Assembly: GCF_023278365.1 (NCBI RefSeq)
Contig: NZ_CP075338.1
Coordinates: forward strand, 2,418,001 to 2,482,000
Source: Epilithonimonas zeae
Lineage (GTDB): Bacteria > Bacteroidota > Bacteroidia > Flavobacteriales > Weeksellaceae
Length of the DNA: 64,000 nt
Reading direction: 5' to 3'
The stretch's first letter is position 1. Every line of letters starts with the position of its first letter. Shown here one piece after another: positions 6,495 through 16,576 of this stretch. The translations under genes were made by a program, and so were the position numbers. Under the pieces are notes generated by a model, which worked only from the letters and a program-made list of their open reading frames with translations, did no database searches and was not told the DNA's origin.

Positions 6495-8594
6495 ATGAAA
6501 CTAAAATATCTATTTATCGCCAGCTTACTTTCAACAGCAACTTTTGCTCAGAATCAAAAAGACAGTCTTAAAGAAATTGAACAGGTTAATATTCTTGTGA
6601 AGAAAAAATTATTGGAGAGAAAAGCTGACAGATTGATCTTCAATGTGGATGCATCAATCGCTTCACAAGGAATGGATGCCGGCGAAACGCTTGCCAATGT
6701 TCCAATGTTGAAAGTGGATGAGAATCTCGGAACCATTTCCATCACAGGAAAAAGTAACGTAAATGTGATGATAAACGGAAAAATGCTGAATCTTTCCGGA
6801 ACTGCTCTTTTGAATTATCTGAAATCGATTCGTTCTGAAAACATTTCTAAAATTGAAGTGATTACAACACCGCCTTCCAAATATGAAGCACAGGGAAACA
6901 GTGGACTTATTAATATTATTCTAAAGAAAAATCCGAATCTAGGTTTTAGCGGAAATATCAGCACAGGTTTGACACAGAGGACCTATTTCAACGGAACAAG
7001 CAACGGAACTTTGAATTATCAAACCGAAAAGCTTAGTTTAAGTTTAAAAACAAGCTACATTGATGGGGCAAAACGCTCTAATGAAAGATATACTATACTT
7101 GGAGAATCCCAGAATTACAGTGAGTCTACACGAAAAGATATGTGGCAGGATTTGATTCCAAGCATTAATGTATCTTACAAAATCAATAAAAACTCAGAAG
7201 TTGGAATGGAATATATTTTCGGACATGAAAAATCAGGAATGGATATCTTTAACACAACAAGAAACATCAGTCCTGATTTGAAAGAAAAAAATCTTTTGAC
7301 CAATACTTTTCACAGGGAAAAATCACCGACTCATACTTTCAGTACTTATTATGATATGAAGTTGGATTCGCTTGGGAAAAAAATAAGTTTTGCAGGTAAT
7401 TTTTACAAAAATAATAACGATACCGAAGTTAATTTCTCGACTTTGAATCTTCCTGAAAATACAATTCAGGATGTGAAAACTTTGTCAAAAATCACACCTC
7501 AGATTTTCTCTGTTCAGGGCGACTTAGAATTGCCATTTAAATTTGGAACGATTGAAACAGGCCTTAAATTCAATCAATTCAGAAACTCTGCAGATTTGAA
7601 ATACCTTGATTTAAAAGACAGTCAATATATCATCGACGACAAAAAAAGCAGCACCTTTAGATATCAAGAAGAAAATTATGCAGTTTACGCAAGTTTTGCT
7701 AAGAATTTTGGTGAACATTGGGAAACGAAAGCGGGAATCCGATATGAACATACGTTTGTAAAAAGCACTGCGAATCAATTCGATTACGGACAATGGTTTC
7801 CTTCGGCTTTTGTCTCTTACAAAGAGGATAAAAATGTGTTCAGTCTTTCGTATTCAAGAAGAATTAACCGACCAAGTATGAGCAACTTGAATCCGTTCCG
7901 CTGGTACGAAAATCCATATTCTTATTCATCAGGGAATCCTTTATTGACGCCTTCTTACATCAACAATTATGAATTAGGTTATACGTATAACAACAAGTTT
8001 TCGACAAGCGTTTATTATCTTAGATTGACTAATGCTTTTGGACAAATCGGTTACTTGAATGGTATTTCTCAAAATGGAGATTATCAGAATTACTATAACA
8101 ATAATTTTTATGGAGCTAATGTTTCTTACACAGATACTTTCTTCAAATTCTGGGAAGCCACTATTTCTGCAAACGCATCTTATCAAAACTCAGAAGTTTT
8201 CAATATCAGTGCGGAAACATCCAAAGGAACTTCGGTAAGTTATTCTATCAACAATACATTCATTTTAAATAAATCAAAAACAGTTTCTCTATTCCTAAAC
8301 TACGACCAAAGTTTACCTTACAAAAACGTGAATTCTTATTTCCATAATTTCTCCAATCTGAATTCCGGAATCAAGTTTTCTCTAATGGAAAAGCAACTTC
8401 AAATCAATGCAACGGTGACGAATATTTTTGCTCAGAGATTCCGTGGAGATATGTATTTCAGAGATAACAGTCAGCATTTCAATAATTATTGGGATGGAAG
8501 AAGTTTCCGTTTGAGCGTGAATTATACTTTCGGAAATAAGAAAAAATTCAGTAAGAAGGATATCAAATTTGAAGAAAAAGACAGAGCGAACTAA
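6495..8594 (+). CDS. Outer membrane beta-barrel protein, TonB-receptor-like (paralog 1)
   Basis: 699 residues from the ATG at 6495, which begins a clean signal peptide (MKLKYLFIASLL...TFAQ); an upstream in-frame ATG at 6438 would put 19 extra residues before it. A plug-like domain (about 30-150) contains LANVPMLKVDENLG, MINGKMLNLSG and IEVITTPPSKYEAQGNSG. The rest is a C-terminal OMP_b-brl_3-type barrel (about 160-699) ending in a Phe/Tyr-rich strand and a charged tail. No carboxypeptidase-regulatory-like N-terminal domain and no clear TonB box were seen. It is first of three tandem paralogs and close to the second (shared IITTPP.KYEAQGNSG.INIILKKN block and shared tail ending in FEEK(D/N)RA). 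Substrate unknown. Confidence 0.88.
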   Translation: MKLKYLFIASLLSTATFAQNQKDSLKEIEQVNILVKKKLLERKADRLIFNVDASIASQGMDAGETLANVPMLKVDENLGTISITGKSNVNVMINGKMLNLSGTALLNYLKSIRSENISKIEVITTPPSKYEAQGNSGLINIILKKNPNLGFSGNISTGLTQRTYFNGTSNGTLNYQTEKLSLSLKTSYIDGAKRSNERYTILGESQNYSESTRKDMWQDLIPSINVSYKINKNSEVGMEYIFGHEKSGMDIFNTTRNISPDLKEKNLLTNTFHREKSPTHTFSTYYDMKLDSLGKKISFAGNFYKNNNDTEVNFSTLNLPENTIQDVKTLSKITPQIFSVQGDLELPFKFGTIETGLKFNQFRNSADLKYLDLKDSQYIIDDKKSSTFRYQEENYAVYASFAKNFGEHWETKAGIRYEHTFVKSTANQFDYGQWFPSAFVSYKEDKNVFSLSYSRRINRPSMSNLNPFRWYENPYSYSSGNPLLTPSYINNYELGYTYNNKFSTSVYYLRLTNAFGQIGYLNGISQNGDYQNYYNNNFYGANVSYTDTFFKFWEATISANASYQNSEVFNISAETSKGTSVSYSINNTFILNKSKTVSLFLNYDQSLPYKNVNSYFHNFSNLNSGIKFSLMEKQLQINATVTNIFAQRFRGDMYFRDNSQHFNNYWDGRSFRLSVNYTFGNKKKFSKKDIKFEEKDRAN

Positions 8595-8659
8595 ACTTCA
8601 TTTGATAAATCTAATTAACATAATGTAACAAATCCTGCAAATCAGTTGTCAATAATAGT

Positions 8660-10783
8660 ATGAAGAAATCAATACTTTTTGCCTCAGCATTATTTAGTAC
8701 ATTATCTTTTGCCCAGACACAGGATACTGTAAAAGTTCAAAACATAGAAACCGTAACGGTGGATGGAAAGAAAAAAATCATCGAAAGAAAAGTGGACCGT
8801 TTGGTCTACAATGTTCAGAATTCGATGGTTTCGGAAGGAAGTTCGGGAACAGAGGTTCTTGCAAACACGCCTTTGCTGAAAGTGGATGAAGAACAAGGCT
8901 TGCTTGCGATTGCCGGTAAAAGTGGCGTTTCCGTAATGGTAAATGACCGAATGCTAAATCTTTCCGGCGCTGAACTGATGAACTATCTGAAAAATCTGCG
9001 TTCGGAAAATATCTCCAAAATCGAGGTTATCACAACGCCACCTGCAAAATATGAAGCTCAGGGAAACAGTGGAATCATCAATATCATTCTGAAAAAAAAT
9101 CAGAATCTTGGCTGGAGCGGTTACACCAATACCTATTACCAACAATCCACTTATGGAGGTTTTGGCGGCGCGCTTGGTTTGAATTATCAAAACGAGAAAC
9201 TAAAATCTTCGGTTAAATTTCGAGGTTATGATAGTGAAAAAAGGTCAGTCGAAAATTATAAAATCATTGGAGAAAGTTCCAGCATCAGTCGTGACGACAG
9301 ACGTGATATGAATGACGGGCTGGGAATGAATGTAAGTTTGGATTATTCTTTGAGTGAAAAAGCCAATGTTGGATTAATCTATGATTTGGCCAAAGGTCAT
9401 TCTAATATGGACATCAATTCTGTTTCCCGTTATTTCACTAACGATGTCAATACATTGAATACAGATACAAATTCCAAACACCGCTCCACCTCAACTTCTC
9501 AAATGCTGAATCTTTATTATGACCAAAAGTTAGGCGAACATAAATTAAGCTTCGGAGCCAATTATTATGGCAATCTTCCGGAAACCAATGTCAATTTTGT
9601 GACCACCGATTTGTCTGATCAATCTGACCAAATTGTAAGAAATCTATCTTCTGTAGATTATAAAATCTATTCCGGACAGGGCGATTTGACACTTAATTTC
9701 AAAAACATACAATTGGAAACAGGATTGAAATACAGCCAGTTTTCCAATAATTCTGACATAGGTTATTTTAATTTTACTAATAACAATTACGTCATCGACC
9801 CAAAAAGAAGTAACCTTTTCAATTATGATGAGAAAAACTATGCAGCCTATATCAGCGCAAGCAAAGATTTCGGAGAAAAATGGTCGGCAAAATTTGGTTT
9901 GCGTTATGAATATGCAGAAACAAAAGGTTTCTCTCCGACGACTCAATCCAGTTCAGAAAATAATTATGGGAAGTTATTTCCAACAGCATATATTTCTTAC
10001 AAAGCGAATGATAATAATCAATTCAGCATCAATTACTCGAGAAGGATAAACAGACCCTACTTCCGAGCTTTGGACCCGTTCCGTTGGTATTCCAACCCGA
10101 ATAGTTATTATGCTGGAAATCCAAGTCTTCAGCCTTCATTCAATCATAATTTTGAATTCAATTATATTTTCAAAAGTAAGTTTAATGCAAGTTTATATTA
10201 TGAAAGAAGTCTTGCCAATTTTGACCAGATTACATTCATTGACGGCGTTAGTATTGTAAGCACTTTTCATAATTATTACAATCAGGATACTTATGGTCTT
10301 AATCTTAATTATACTGATACGTTTTTCAAGATTTGGGAAACCAATTTATCGACTTCGCTCAGCTACAGTGACACACAGATAACAAAGTACGATGCTATTG
10401 CGAGAAACGGACAATCATTCTATTATTCGGCTAACAATACTTTTCAACTGAATAAGGCAAAAACATTTTTTTTCTTTGCTAATTACTGGCAATCTTTACC
10501 TTCCAAAGGAGGAAACAATTCTACCAAAAACAGATATAGTGTAAATGCTGGTATCAAAATGAGTCTAATGGAAAAAGCCTTGCAGATGAATCTTTCCGTA
10601 AACGATATCTTCAAAACATCTGGTTATAGAGGAAGTGTTTATTTTAAGGATAATATGCAATCTTTTGATAATTATTGGGATGCAAGAAGATTGACTTTCA
10701 GTGTGACTTACAATTTTGGAAATCAAAAGGTGAAAGCCAACAACAGAAATGTCAATTTTGAGGAAAAAAACAGAGCTCAATAG
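8660..10783 (+). CDS. Outer membrane beta-barrel protein, TonB-receptor-like (paralog 2)
   Basis: 707 residues with a signal peptide (MKKSILFASALFSTLSFAQ). The plug-like domain has LANTPLLKVDEEQG, MVNDRMLNLSG and TTPPAKYEAQGNSG. The barrel contains the family motif RRINRPYFRALDPFRWYSNP, also present in paralog 1 as RRINRPSMSNLNPFRWYENP. Overall it looks like a fairly recent duplicate of the upstream gene (65 nt between them). As an OMP_b-brl_3 family member, an importer or small-ligand receptor role is plausible. The divergent LytTR two-component operon is the obvious regulatory candidate. Confidence 0.88.
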   Translation: MKKSILFASALFSTLSFAQTQDTVKVQNIETVTVDGKKKIIERKVDRLVYNVQNSMVSEGSSGTEVLANTPLLKVDEEQGLLAIAGKSGVSVMVNDRMLNLSGAELMNYLKNLRSENISKIEVITTPPAKYEAQGNSGIINIILKKNQNLGWSGYTNTYYQQSTYGGFGGALGLNYQNEKLKSSVKFRGYDSEKRSVENYKIIGESSSISRDDRRDMNDGLGMNVSLDYSLSEKANVGLIYDLAKGHSNMDINSVSRYFTNDVNTLNTDTNSKHRSTSTSQMLNLYYDQKLGEHKLSFGANYYGNLPETNVNFVTTDLSDQSDQIVRNLSSVDYKIYSGQGDLTLNFKNIQLETGLKYSQFSNNSDIGYFNFTNNNYVIDPKRSNLFNYDEKNYAAYISASKDFGEKWSAKFGLRYEYAETKGFSPTTQSSSENNYGKLFPTAYISYKANDNNQFSINYSRRINRPYFRALDPFRWYSNPNSYYAGNPSLQPSFNHNFEFNYIFKSKFNASLYYERSLANFDQITFIDGVSIVSTFHNYYNQDTYGLNLNYTDTFFKIWETNLSTSLSYSDTQITKYDAIARNGQSFYYSANNTFQLNKAKTFFFFANYWQSLPSKGGNNSTKNRYSVNAGIKMSLMEKALQMNLSVNDIFKTSGYRGSVYFKDNMQSFDNYWDARRLTFSVTYNFGNQKVKANNRNVNFEEKNRAQ

Positions 10784-10838
10784 TTTATTAATGTAACAAA
10801 TTAAGTTTTTGACAGTCTAATCCATTACAAACTAAACT

Positions 10839-12974
10839 ATGAAAGTAAAATCTATTCTTCCAATCTCGGCTCTATTTCTAAGTCAAATCTACTTTGCCCA
10901 GGAGACTAAAAAAAAAGAAACAGACAACAAGGAAAAACAGATTGAAGCGGTAACAATTACCAAAACTAAAAAAGCTGTTGAACAAAAAGCAGACAGAACT
11001 ATCTACGATTTTTCTGAACAGCCACATCTTAATTCCGGAAATACATTAGAAGGTTTACAAAAAATCCCTGGGTTGGTAGTTTCCGAGATGGCGGGAATGA
11101 TTTATCAGGGAAAATCGCTGGATGTTTATATGGACGGACGACCGCTGAATATCTACAGCACGCAACTAACAGCTTATCTGGAAGGACTTCCTGCAAACAG
11201 CATCGAGAGAATTGAAATCATTACACAGCCTGGGGCAGAATTTCCTGCAACTTCTGGTGGCGCGATTATCAATATTATCACAAGCAGAAATGCAAAATCG
11301 TATTTGTCTGCAACTTATGCCGGAGGTTATCGTTTCAGTAATTATGACCATTACAGAAGTAAGTTCAATAATAGTTTAACACTCAACTCAAAAAATAAAT
11401 GGTTTGGATGGCAGCTGAATGTCGGACAAAATTATAATGAAAGCGAAACAAAATCCACGATTGACGAAATCTCACGACTTTACAATGATAACGTCAACAG
11501 AAATCAATATTTGCGAAGTGCTTTCACATTTGATATCGGACAAGACCGACTGCTTTTGAATTATAATCTTTCGCTAGGTTCTTCTGACCGTTACGTGGAC
11601 AAGTATTCTCTATTCAACGGCACCGAATCCACCGGCCGAGATATCATTGACCAAAGCAATACACGAAATGAGGTGACGGCGACGTATCAGAAAAAGTTTG
11701 ACGATAAGAACAAAAAACTGGAATTCAAAGGTTCTTATACTAACTTCATTAATGATTTTGCGCAAGCAAGTCTAATTATAAAACCAGATCCAAATGCTTC
11801 GGAAAATGGTTCTAATCAGAATGTTTACAATTTCAGAGTAGATTATGCTCAGCCAATCAAGGTTTTGGATGAAGGAAAATTGAGCTTAGGTGCTTTCTAT
11901 GACCAATTGGAATTTTCAGCGGATAATTTTGGCGTAGAAAACTTGGATTACAAGAGTAAAACGACAGCTTTTTATTCCGAAGCCAGTGCAACCAAAGGCA
12001 AAATGGATTTTGTTTTGGGACTTCGTGGAGAGTATTACAACATCAATGGGACGAGTCTCAATTTTGATAATGGAAATTATGATAACCTGAGACCGTTTGA
12101 AAAATTCAAAGTGTTCCCCAATGCGAGTATTCAGTACAACATTATTCCAAAAATCGCTTTCTTTAATATTAATTATAACAAGAAAATCACATTACCGAAT
12201 GTTGCCAATCTGAATCCAAACAACACAAGGTACGGAAATGAAAACATCGATTTCTCAGGAAACCCAAATCTTCAACCAACGATTTTTGATAATTTCGAGA
12301 TCAAGTTAAGTGCGTTGAATTATGCATTCATCGGATATAATTTCACCAATGCAAAAAATCAAGTGGTTCAAATCGTGGAGAGAAAAGGCGATGTGATTAT
12401 TCAAACAAGCGACAATCTTGACCGTTTGAAAACGCATAATTTCAATATCGGATTCCCAATTCCTTTGGCCATTTTCAATACGCCGTTCAAAGACATTATG
12501 AAAATGGATATGAATCCTGACCAGGTGAGTTTTATTTTCCTCTATGGTTCTTACCAGTTACAGCAAATGGACCAGATTATCAATCCGAAAGGTTACTGGA
12601 CATATAATGTTTCCGGACAGTTTATTTTGCCATACAAAGTTAAGTTCAATGCCAATTACACGTATCTTACCAAAGGAAATGAATTCTTTTATTATCCAAA
12701 CAAATCATTCTATAACACATTGAATTTATCACTGTCAAGGAAATTCAATAAAGACAGAATGACGTTGACCTTGTTTGCTAATGATGTTTTCAATACCAAC
12801 GAAACAAATCTGAGGACAACTAACGCACTTCCAAACGTGTACATCAGAAATAAAAATGACACGAGAAACTTTGGACTTTCTTTCAATTATAAAATCCCGA
12901 CGAAAAATAAGTTGGCGAAAGAATCTCCAAACCTGCTTAATCAGGAGAAAAAAGAAGAAACGTCCACTTTATAA
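10839..12974 (+). CDS. Outer membrane beta-barrel protein, TonB-receptor-like (paralog 3)
   Basis: 711 residues with signal peptide (MKVKSILPISALFLSQIYFAQ) and the same plug plus OMP_b-brl_3 layout: LEGLQKIPGLVVSE, VYMDGRPLNIYST, IEIITQPGAEFPATSGGAIINI. It is more distant from the first two than they are from each other. The barrel has LPNVANLNPNNTRYGNENIDF in place of the RRINRP block, and the C-terminus is a Lys/Glu-rich tail. It is 55 nt after paralog 2 and ends at a strong bidirectional terminator, so the three form one transcription unit. Confidence 0.87.
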   Translation: MKVKSILPISALFLSQIYFAQETKKKETDNKEKQIEAVTITKTKKAVEQKADRTIYDFSEQPHLNSGNTLEGLQKIPGLVVSEMAGMIYQGKSLDVYMDGRPLNIYSTQLTAYLEGLPANSIERIEIITQPGAEFPATSGGAIINIITSRNAKSYLSATYAGGYRFSNYDHYRSKFNNSLTLNSKNKWFGWQLNVGQNYNESETKSTIDEISRLYNDNVNRNQYLRSAFTFDIGQDRLLLNYNLSLGSSDRYVDKYSLFNGTESTGRDIIDQSNTRNEVTATYQKKFDDKNKKLEFKGSYTNFINDFAQASLIIKPDPNASENGSNQNVYNFRVDYAQPIKVLDEGKLSLGAFYDQLEFSADNFGVENLDYKSKTTAFYSEASATKGKMDFVLGLRGEYYNINGTSLNFDNGNYDNLRPFEKFKVFPNASIQYNIIPKIAFFNINYNKKITLPNVANLNPNNTRYGNENIDFSGNPNLQPTIFDNFEIKLSALNYAFIGYNFTNAKNQVVQIVERKGDVIIQTSDNLDRLKTHNFNIGFPIPLAIFNTPFKDIMKMDMNPDQVSFIFLYGSYQLQQMDQIINPKGYWTYNVSGQFILPYKVKFNANYTYLTKGNEFFYYPNKSFYNTLNLSLSRKFNKDRMTLTLFANDVFNTNETNLRTTNALPNVYIRNKNDTRNFGLSFNYKIPTKNKLAKESPNLLNQEKKEETSTL

Positions 12975-12980
12975 AAACTA

Positions 12981-13010
12981 AAAAAACCGAAAGGAATATT
13001 CGGTTTTTTT
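12981..13010. terminator. Bidirectional intrinsic terminator
   Basis: AAAAAACCGAA pairs with TTCGGTTTTTT around a 7-nt loop, between the stop of the third outer membrane gene (12974) and the end of the convergent RluA gene (13017). Confidence 0.9.
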
Positions 13011-13016
13011 ATTAAT

Positions 13017-13697
13017 TTATTCTTCACAAGCTTTCCAGACTGCATCGTTCTGCGGAACTGGCGCTATGATTTGTATATTCTCTTTTGTTACGGGATGAAT
13101 AAATTCCAATTTCCTGGCGTGAAGAGAAATTCCTCCATCAGAATTGGAACGAGGCGCACCATATTTTAGATCACCTTTGATTGGAACTCCGATTTTGGAA
13201 AGCTGAGCACGGATCTGATGATGTCTTCCTGTTTCCAAATCGACTTCCAATAGATGATAATTGTCTAAGGTCTTGATCAAATTGTAGGTAAGTATCGATT
13301 CTTTGGCGCCTGCAGTCGGCTTGGTATAAACGATTGCTTTATTATTTTTCTCGTTTTTCTGGAGATAATGAATCAATCTCTGCGAACTCGGAATCATCTC
13401 TTTTCCGACAATCGCCCAATACGTTTTTTTAACTTCACGATTCTTTACCATCTGAGTCAATCGGGAAAGCGCTTTGGAGGTTTTGGCATAAATTACCAAA
13501 CCTGAAGTTGGTCTATCAATCCTGTGAACCAAGCCAAGGAAAACATTGCCCGGTTTTTCATCTCTTTTTTTGATGAAATCTTTAATCAGCTCCAGCAAAG
13601 ACAAATCACCGGTTTTATCACCCTGAACGAGTTGTCCGGCTTTTTTGTTGATGATCATCATATGATTGTCTTCGTAAACGATTTGAGAAGATTCCAT
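13017..13697 (-). CDS. RluA-family RNA pseudouridine synthase
   Basis: 226 residues that isomerise uridine to pseudouridine in rRNA or tRNA. The catalytic motif HRIDRPTSGLVIYAKT carries the essential Asp. Downstream are the family signatures ALSRLTQMVKNREVKKTYWA and LETGRHHQIRAQL. There is no N-terminal S4 RNA-binding domain and it starts directly at the catalytic domain, so it resembles RluC/TruC-like short members. Which RNA position it modifies cannot be told from sequence. It is convergent with the outer membrane genes. Confidence 0.93.
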   Translation of the reverse strand: MESSQIVYEDNHMMIINKKAGQLVQGDKTGDLSLLELIKDFIKKRDEKPGNVFLGLVHRIDRPTSGLVIYAKTSKALSRLTQMVKNREVKKTYWAIVGKEMIPSSQRLIHYLQKNEKNNKAIVYTKPTAGAKESILTYNLIKTLDNYHLLEVDLETGRHHQIRAQLSKIGVPIKGDLKYGAPRSNSDGGISLHARKLEFIHPVTKENIQIIAPVPQNDAVWKACEE

Positions 13698-13713
13698 TAG
13701 TTGCTATACTTTG

Positions 13714-14643
13714 TTAAAAAATAAATGGTCCAGCCCATTCACTGCTTTTATCTCCACAGTTAGACTTCACATAAAAACCTTTCCAATTACAATACATATT
13801 GCTTATTGCAATAGATTTGTTAGAGGTTGTAAAAGTTTGAGCGGTTGGAGCGCTATTCACATCCTGGATCAGAGAGATTGTATAACTCTGCGGACTTCCA
13901 TAAGAATCCCAGGTAAAGCCTCTTGTTGCACCTAACTCAACATTACAACTTCCTGATATGACATAGCTATTCAGATTAAATGGCTTTGGACAAGAAGTTC
14001 CTGTTGTATAAGTGAATTTTTTGAACTGATTAGGATCGCCGTCTGAACAAAAAGTTCTGACATAAAAATCGTAAGCTGTTTCATATGGAAGGTTCTTTAT
14101 TGAAATAGAAGTATTCCAGCCCTCTGTTTTTTGCCTTATTCCTGTACCTAATTGAAACCCTGCCGGTCCATATTCCACTTCATATTGATAAACACTTCCA
14201 GAAGAATATGAAAATTGCAAAATAAGCTCATTAAGATTGTATTGATAAAACTGTACAGATGTATTTCCTTTACACTGGCTTGGTTTAGTTGTAACACTAG
14301 AGAGTTTATATGGCGCACTGCTTTCTGTACTGCTACAAATTCCTGTGATATAAAAATCATAAGTAGTGGATGAAGCCAGATCACCTATCTCTGCATAAGT
14401 ATTTGAAGTTGTGAAAGAAGTTCCCGAGCCTTGCGAAAACCCTGTAAGTCCATACTCTATTTTATAAGAATTGGTACCGTTTCCGGAAGAGTAATTGATT
14501 GTTATAGTAGAGCTACTAGCGCTAAAAGAAACATTGCTCACTTTTCCGCAACTGCTTCCCTGTTCATCTGTATGTTCTTCTCTTGAACATCCTAACAGAC
14601 ATACAATTAATAGTAAATAAAAGAAATTTGTTATTTTCATCAT
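13714..14643 (-). CDS. Fibronectin type III-like repeat lipoprotein
   Basis: 309 residues. The signal peptide ends in a lipobox LLGC (Cys19), so it is a surface or periplasmic lipoprotein. Three successive Ig/FnIII-like domains follow (about 30-118, 122-205, 210-309). The first two share the pattern YKIEYG..GF..G.G and TTYDFYI.G.CSS, typical of flavobacterial FnIII modules; the third is more divergent and Cys-rich. Two adjacent ATGs (14643 and 14640) are possible starts. No catalytic domain. The likely role is surface binding; the ligand is unknown. It lies 16 nt upstream of the RluA gene on the same strand. Confidence 0.8.
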   Translation of the reverse strand: MMKITNFFYLLLIVCLLGCSREEHTDEQGSSCGKVSNVSFSASSSTITINYSSGNGTNSYKIEYGLTGFSQGSGTSFTTSNTYAEIGDLASSTTYDFYITGICSSTESSAPYKLSSVTTKPSQCKGNTSVQFYQYNLNELILQFSYSSGSVYQYEVEYGPAGFQLGTGIRQKTEGWNTSISIKNLPYETAYDFYVRTFCSDGDPNQFKKFTYTTGTSCPKPFNLNSYVISGSCNVELGATRGFTWDSYGSPQSYTISLIQDVNSAPTAQTFTTSNKSIAISNMYCNWKGFYVKSNCGDKSSEWAGPFIF

Positions 14644-14721
14644 TGTTGTGTTTAATTGCTGTAAAAATATTATTTTTTATAATTCCAGCAATAACAACCT
14701 GTTTTTTTATCTGATATTTTT

Positions 14722-15567
14722 TTATTGATGTTGTTGCAGAAGCCACTTCGGGATTTCGTCCACGAGTTCTGCAGAAAGGATATTGTTGTGGTATTTGTCT
14801 TTATATTCCCAAAGAAAAACTTGGCCCTTAGACTTCATTTCATCAAAAAATTTGAAATTGCTTTGAGGAAAATTATCCGTATCCAAACTTCCGTGAACAA
14901 TCCAAATCGGCATTGTGAGAAGTTTATTCATTTTATCAAATTGAGAAATTCCGGAAACATTAATTGCAGCTGCAAACAAATCCGGTCTTTTGGAAATTGC
15001 ATTAGAAGTTGTCGCGCCTCCCATAGAAAATCCCATCACGTAGATTCTGTCGCGGTCAATATTTTCATTAATAACTAAAGAATCAATGGACTTCAATACT
15101 AAATCCAAATGCTCATTAGACTCAGAAACTTTGACATTTCTGCTCTCATCGAGATGATAATTGGAGGAACGAATTGGGAATTGCGGTGCTAAAACATACA
15201 CCGGATATTGTTCTCTGTTTTCGGGGAGAAGCCACATTTTGGACAAAACGCCCATTTGAGAAGTATTATTTGTACCAATTGCACCAGAACCGTGAAATAC
15301 CAAAACCAATGGATATTTCTTATTTTGTTCAATTTTCTTTGGTTTTAGAAAACGATAATTCACAGCTACTTTTCCATTATCAAATTTTCCAGCTTTAAAG
15401 TCGGAATAATCCAAACTCTTGATGTATTTGATTCTGGCTAATGATTGTAACGAATCGGCTTTGTCATGAAATTCAGTCTTAGTTCCATACTTCATTTTCT
15501 GCGAAGTGCAGGAAAATAGAAAGACAACTACAGAAAGTAACAATGAAACTTTAAGCAACTTTAACAT
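14722..15567 (-). CDS. Alpha/beta hydrolase lipoprotein (prolyl-oligopeptidase/esterase-like)
   Basis: 281 residues. The signal peptide has the lipobox LFSC (Cys20). The alpha/beta-hydrolase core contains VLVFHGSGAIG (oxyanion region), the nucleophile elbow GFSMGG with its Ser, the acidic residue in VHGSLDTDNFP, and a C-terminal His in KYHNN. This is the pattern of COG4099-type predicted peptidases and PHB-depolymerase-like esterases. It is probably a periplasmic or surface ester or peptide hydrolase; the substrate is unknown. It runs with the FnIII lipoprotein gene, separated by 78 nt. Confidence 0.85.
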   Translation of the reverse strand: MLKLLKVSLLLSVVVFLFSCTSQKMKYGTKTEFHDKADSLQSLARIKYIKSLDYSDFKAGKFDNGKVAVNYRFLKPKKIEQNKKYPLVLVFHGSGAIGTNNTSQMGVLSKMWLLPENREQYPVYVLAPQFPIRSSNYHLDESRNVKVSESNEHLDLVLKSIDSLVINENIDRDRIYVMGFSMGGATTSNAISKRPDLFAAAINVSGISQFDKMNKLLTMPIWIVHGSLDTDNFPQSNFKFFDEMKSKGQVFLWEYKDKYHNNILSAELVDEIPKWLLQQHQ

Positions 15568-15660
15568 TGGCGATATTTTAAATTAAACCCTTTCAGAATT
15601 AAAATTGACATACGTCGAATCTACTATTTCTGAAAGGGTAAATTTTATTTTGAATTAATT

Positions 15661-16476
15661 TTAATAACTCTCCTTATCATTTGGGAAATCAGAACTTTTC
15701 ACATCTTTTACATACTGAGAAACTGCACCTGTAATTTCTGAATAAAGGTCAAGATATCTTCTCAAGAATTTCGGAGAAAAACCTTGATTCATCCCAACCA
15801 TATCGTGATAAACCAAAACCTGTCCGTCACAATCCGGGCCTGCTCCAATTCCAATTGTTGGAATAGAAATACTTTCCGAAGCTTTTTTAGCAAGCGCTGC
15901 CGGAATTTTTTCCAAAACAACCGCAAAACATCCTAATTCTTCCAACAATTTGCAGTCAGAAATCAATTTCTCCGCTTCCGCATCTTCTTTGGCTCTTACT
16001 TTATAAGTTCCAAATTGGTAAATACTTTGAGGAGTCAACCCAAGATGTCCGCAAACAGGAATTCCTGCATTCACTATTTTTCTGATGGAATCTTCAATCT
16101 CTTTTCCACCTTCGATTTTCACAGCGTGAGCACCACCTTCTTTCATCATTCTCACAGCCGATTCTAAAGCTTTCTCAGGATTACTTTGATAAGTTCCAAA
16201 CGGTAAATCTGCTACAACCAAAGCTCTTTCAACACCACGAACAACACATTGCGTATGATAAATCATTTGGTCAAGTGTAATCGGTAAAGTCGTCTCGTGA
16301 CCAGCCATTACATTCGCCGCAGAATCTCCAATTAGTATAGAATCCACACCGCCTGCGTCCACCATTTTTGCTGTTGTAAAATCATAAGCCGTCAGCATTG
16401 TAATCTTCTCCTTATCGAATTTCATTTTTCGTAAGGTTTCAGTCGTGATTTTTTTAATTTCAGAATGTACAGACAT
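15661..16476 (-). CDS. panB: 3-methyl-2-oxobutanoate hydroxymethyltransferase
   Basis: Ketopantoate hydroxymethyltransferase, the first committed step of pantothenate/CoA synthesis: it transfers a hydroxymethyl group from 5,10-methylene-THF to 2-oxoisovalerate. The 271-residue product has the expected TIM-barrel signatures: ITMLTAYDF near the N-terminus, ILIGDSAANVMAGHETTLP (metal ligand Asp), VKIEGG, GHLGLTPQS and IGIGAGPDCDGQVLV. I choose the ATG at 16476 (MSVHSEIKK), because the 26 residues before it in the longer frame are low-complexity and not part of PanB. The length then equals the family norm. A single-gene unit next to the Crp/Fnr gene. Confidence 0.95.
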   Translation of the reverse strand: MSVHSEIKKITTETLRKMKFDKEKITMLTAYDFTTAKMVDAGGVDSILIGDSAANVMAGHETTLPITLDQMIYHTQCVVRGVERALVVADLPFGTYQSNPEKALESAVRMMKEGGAHAVKIEGGKEIEDSIRKIVNAGIPVCGHLGLTPQSIYQFGTYKVRAKEDAEAEKLISDCKLLEELGCFAVVLEKIPAALAKKASESISIPTIGIGAGPDCDGQVLVYHDMVGMNQGFSPKFLRRYLDLYSEITGAVSQYVKDVKSSDFPNDKESY

Positions 16477-16576
16477 AGGAATTATTAATGATAAATTATA
16501 AGTTATAAATGATTTAAAATAAGAATGATAAATGTACGATGAATTGAAAATCAATTATCATTTTATCGATTATCAC

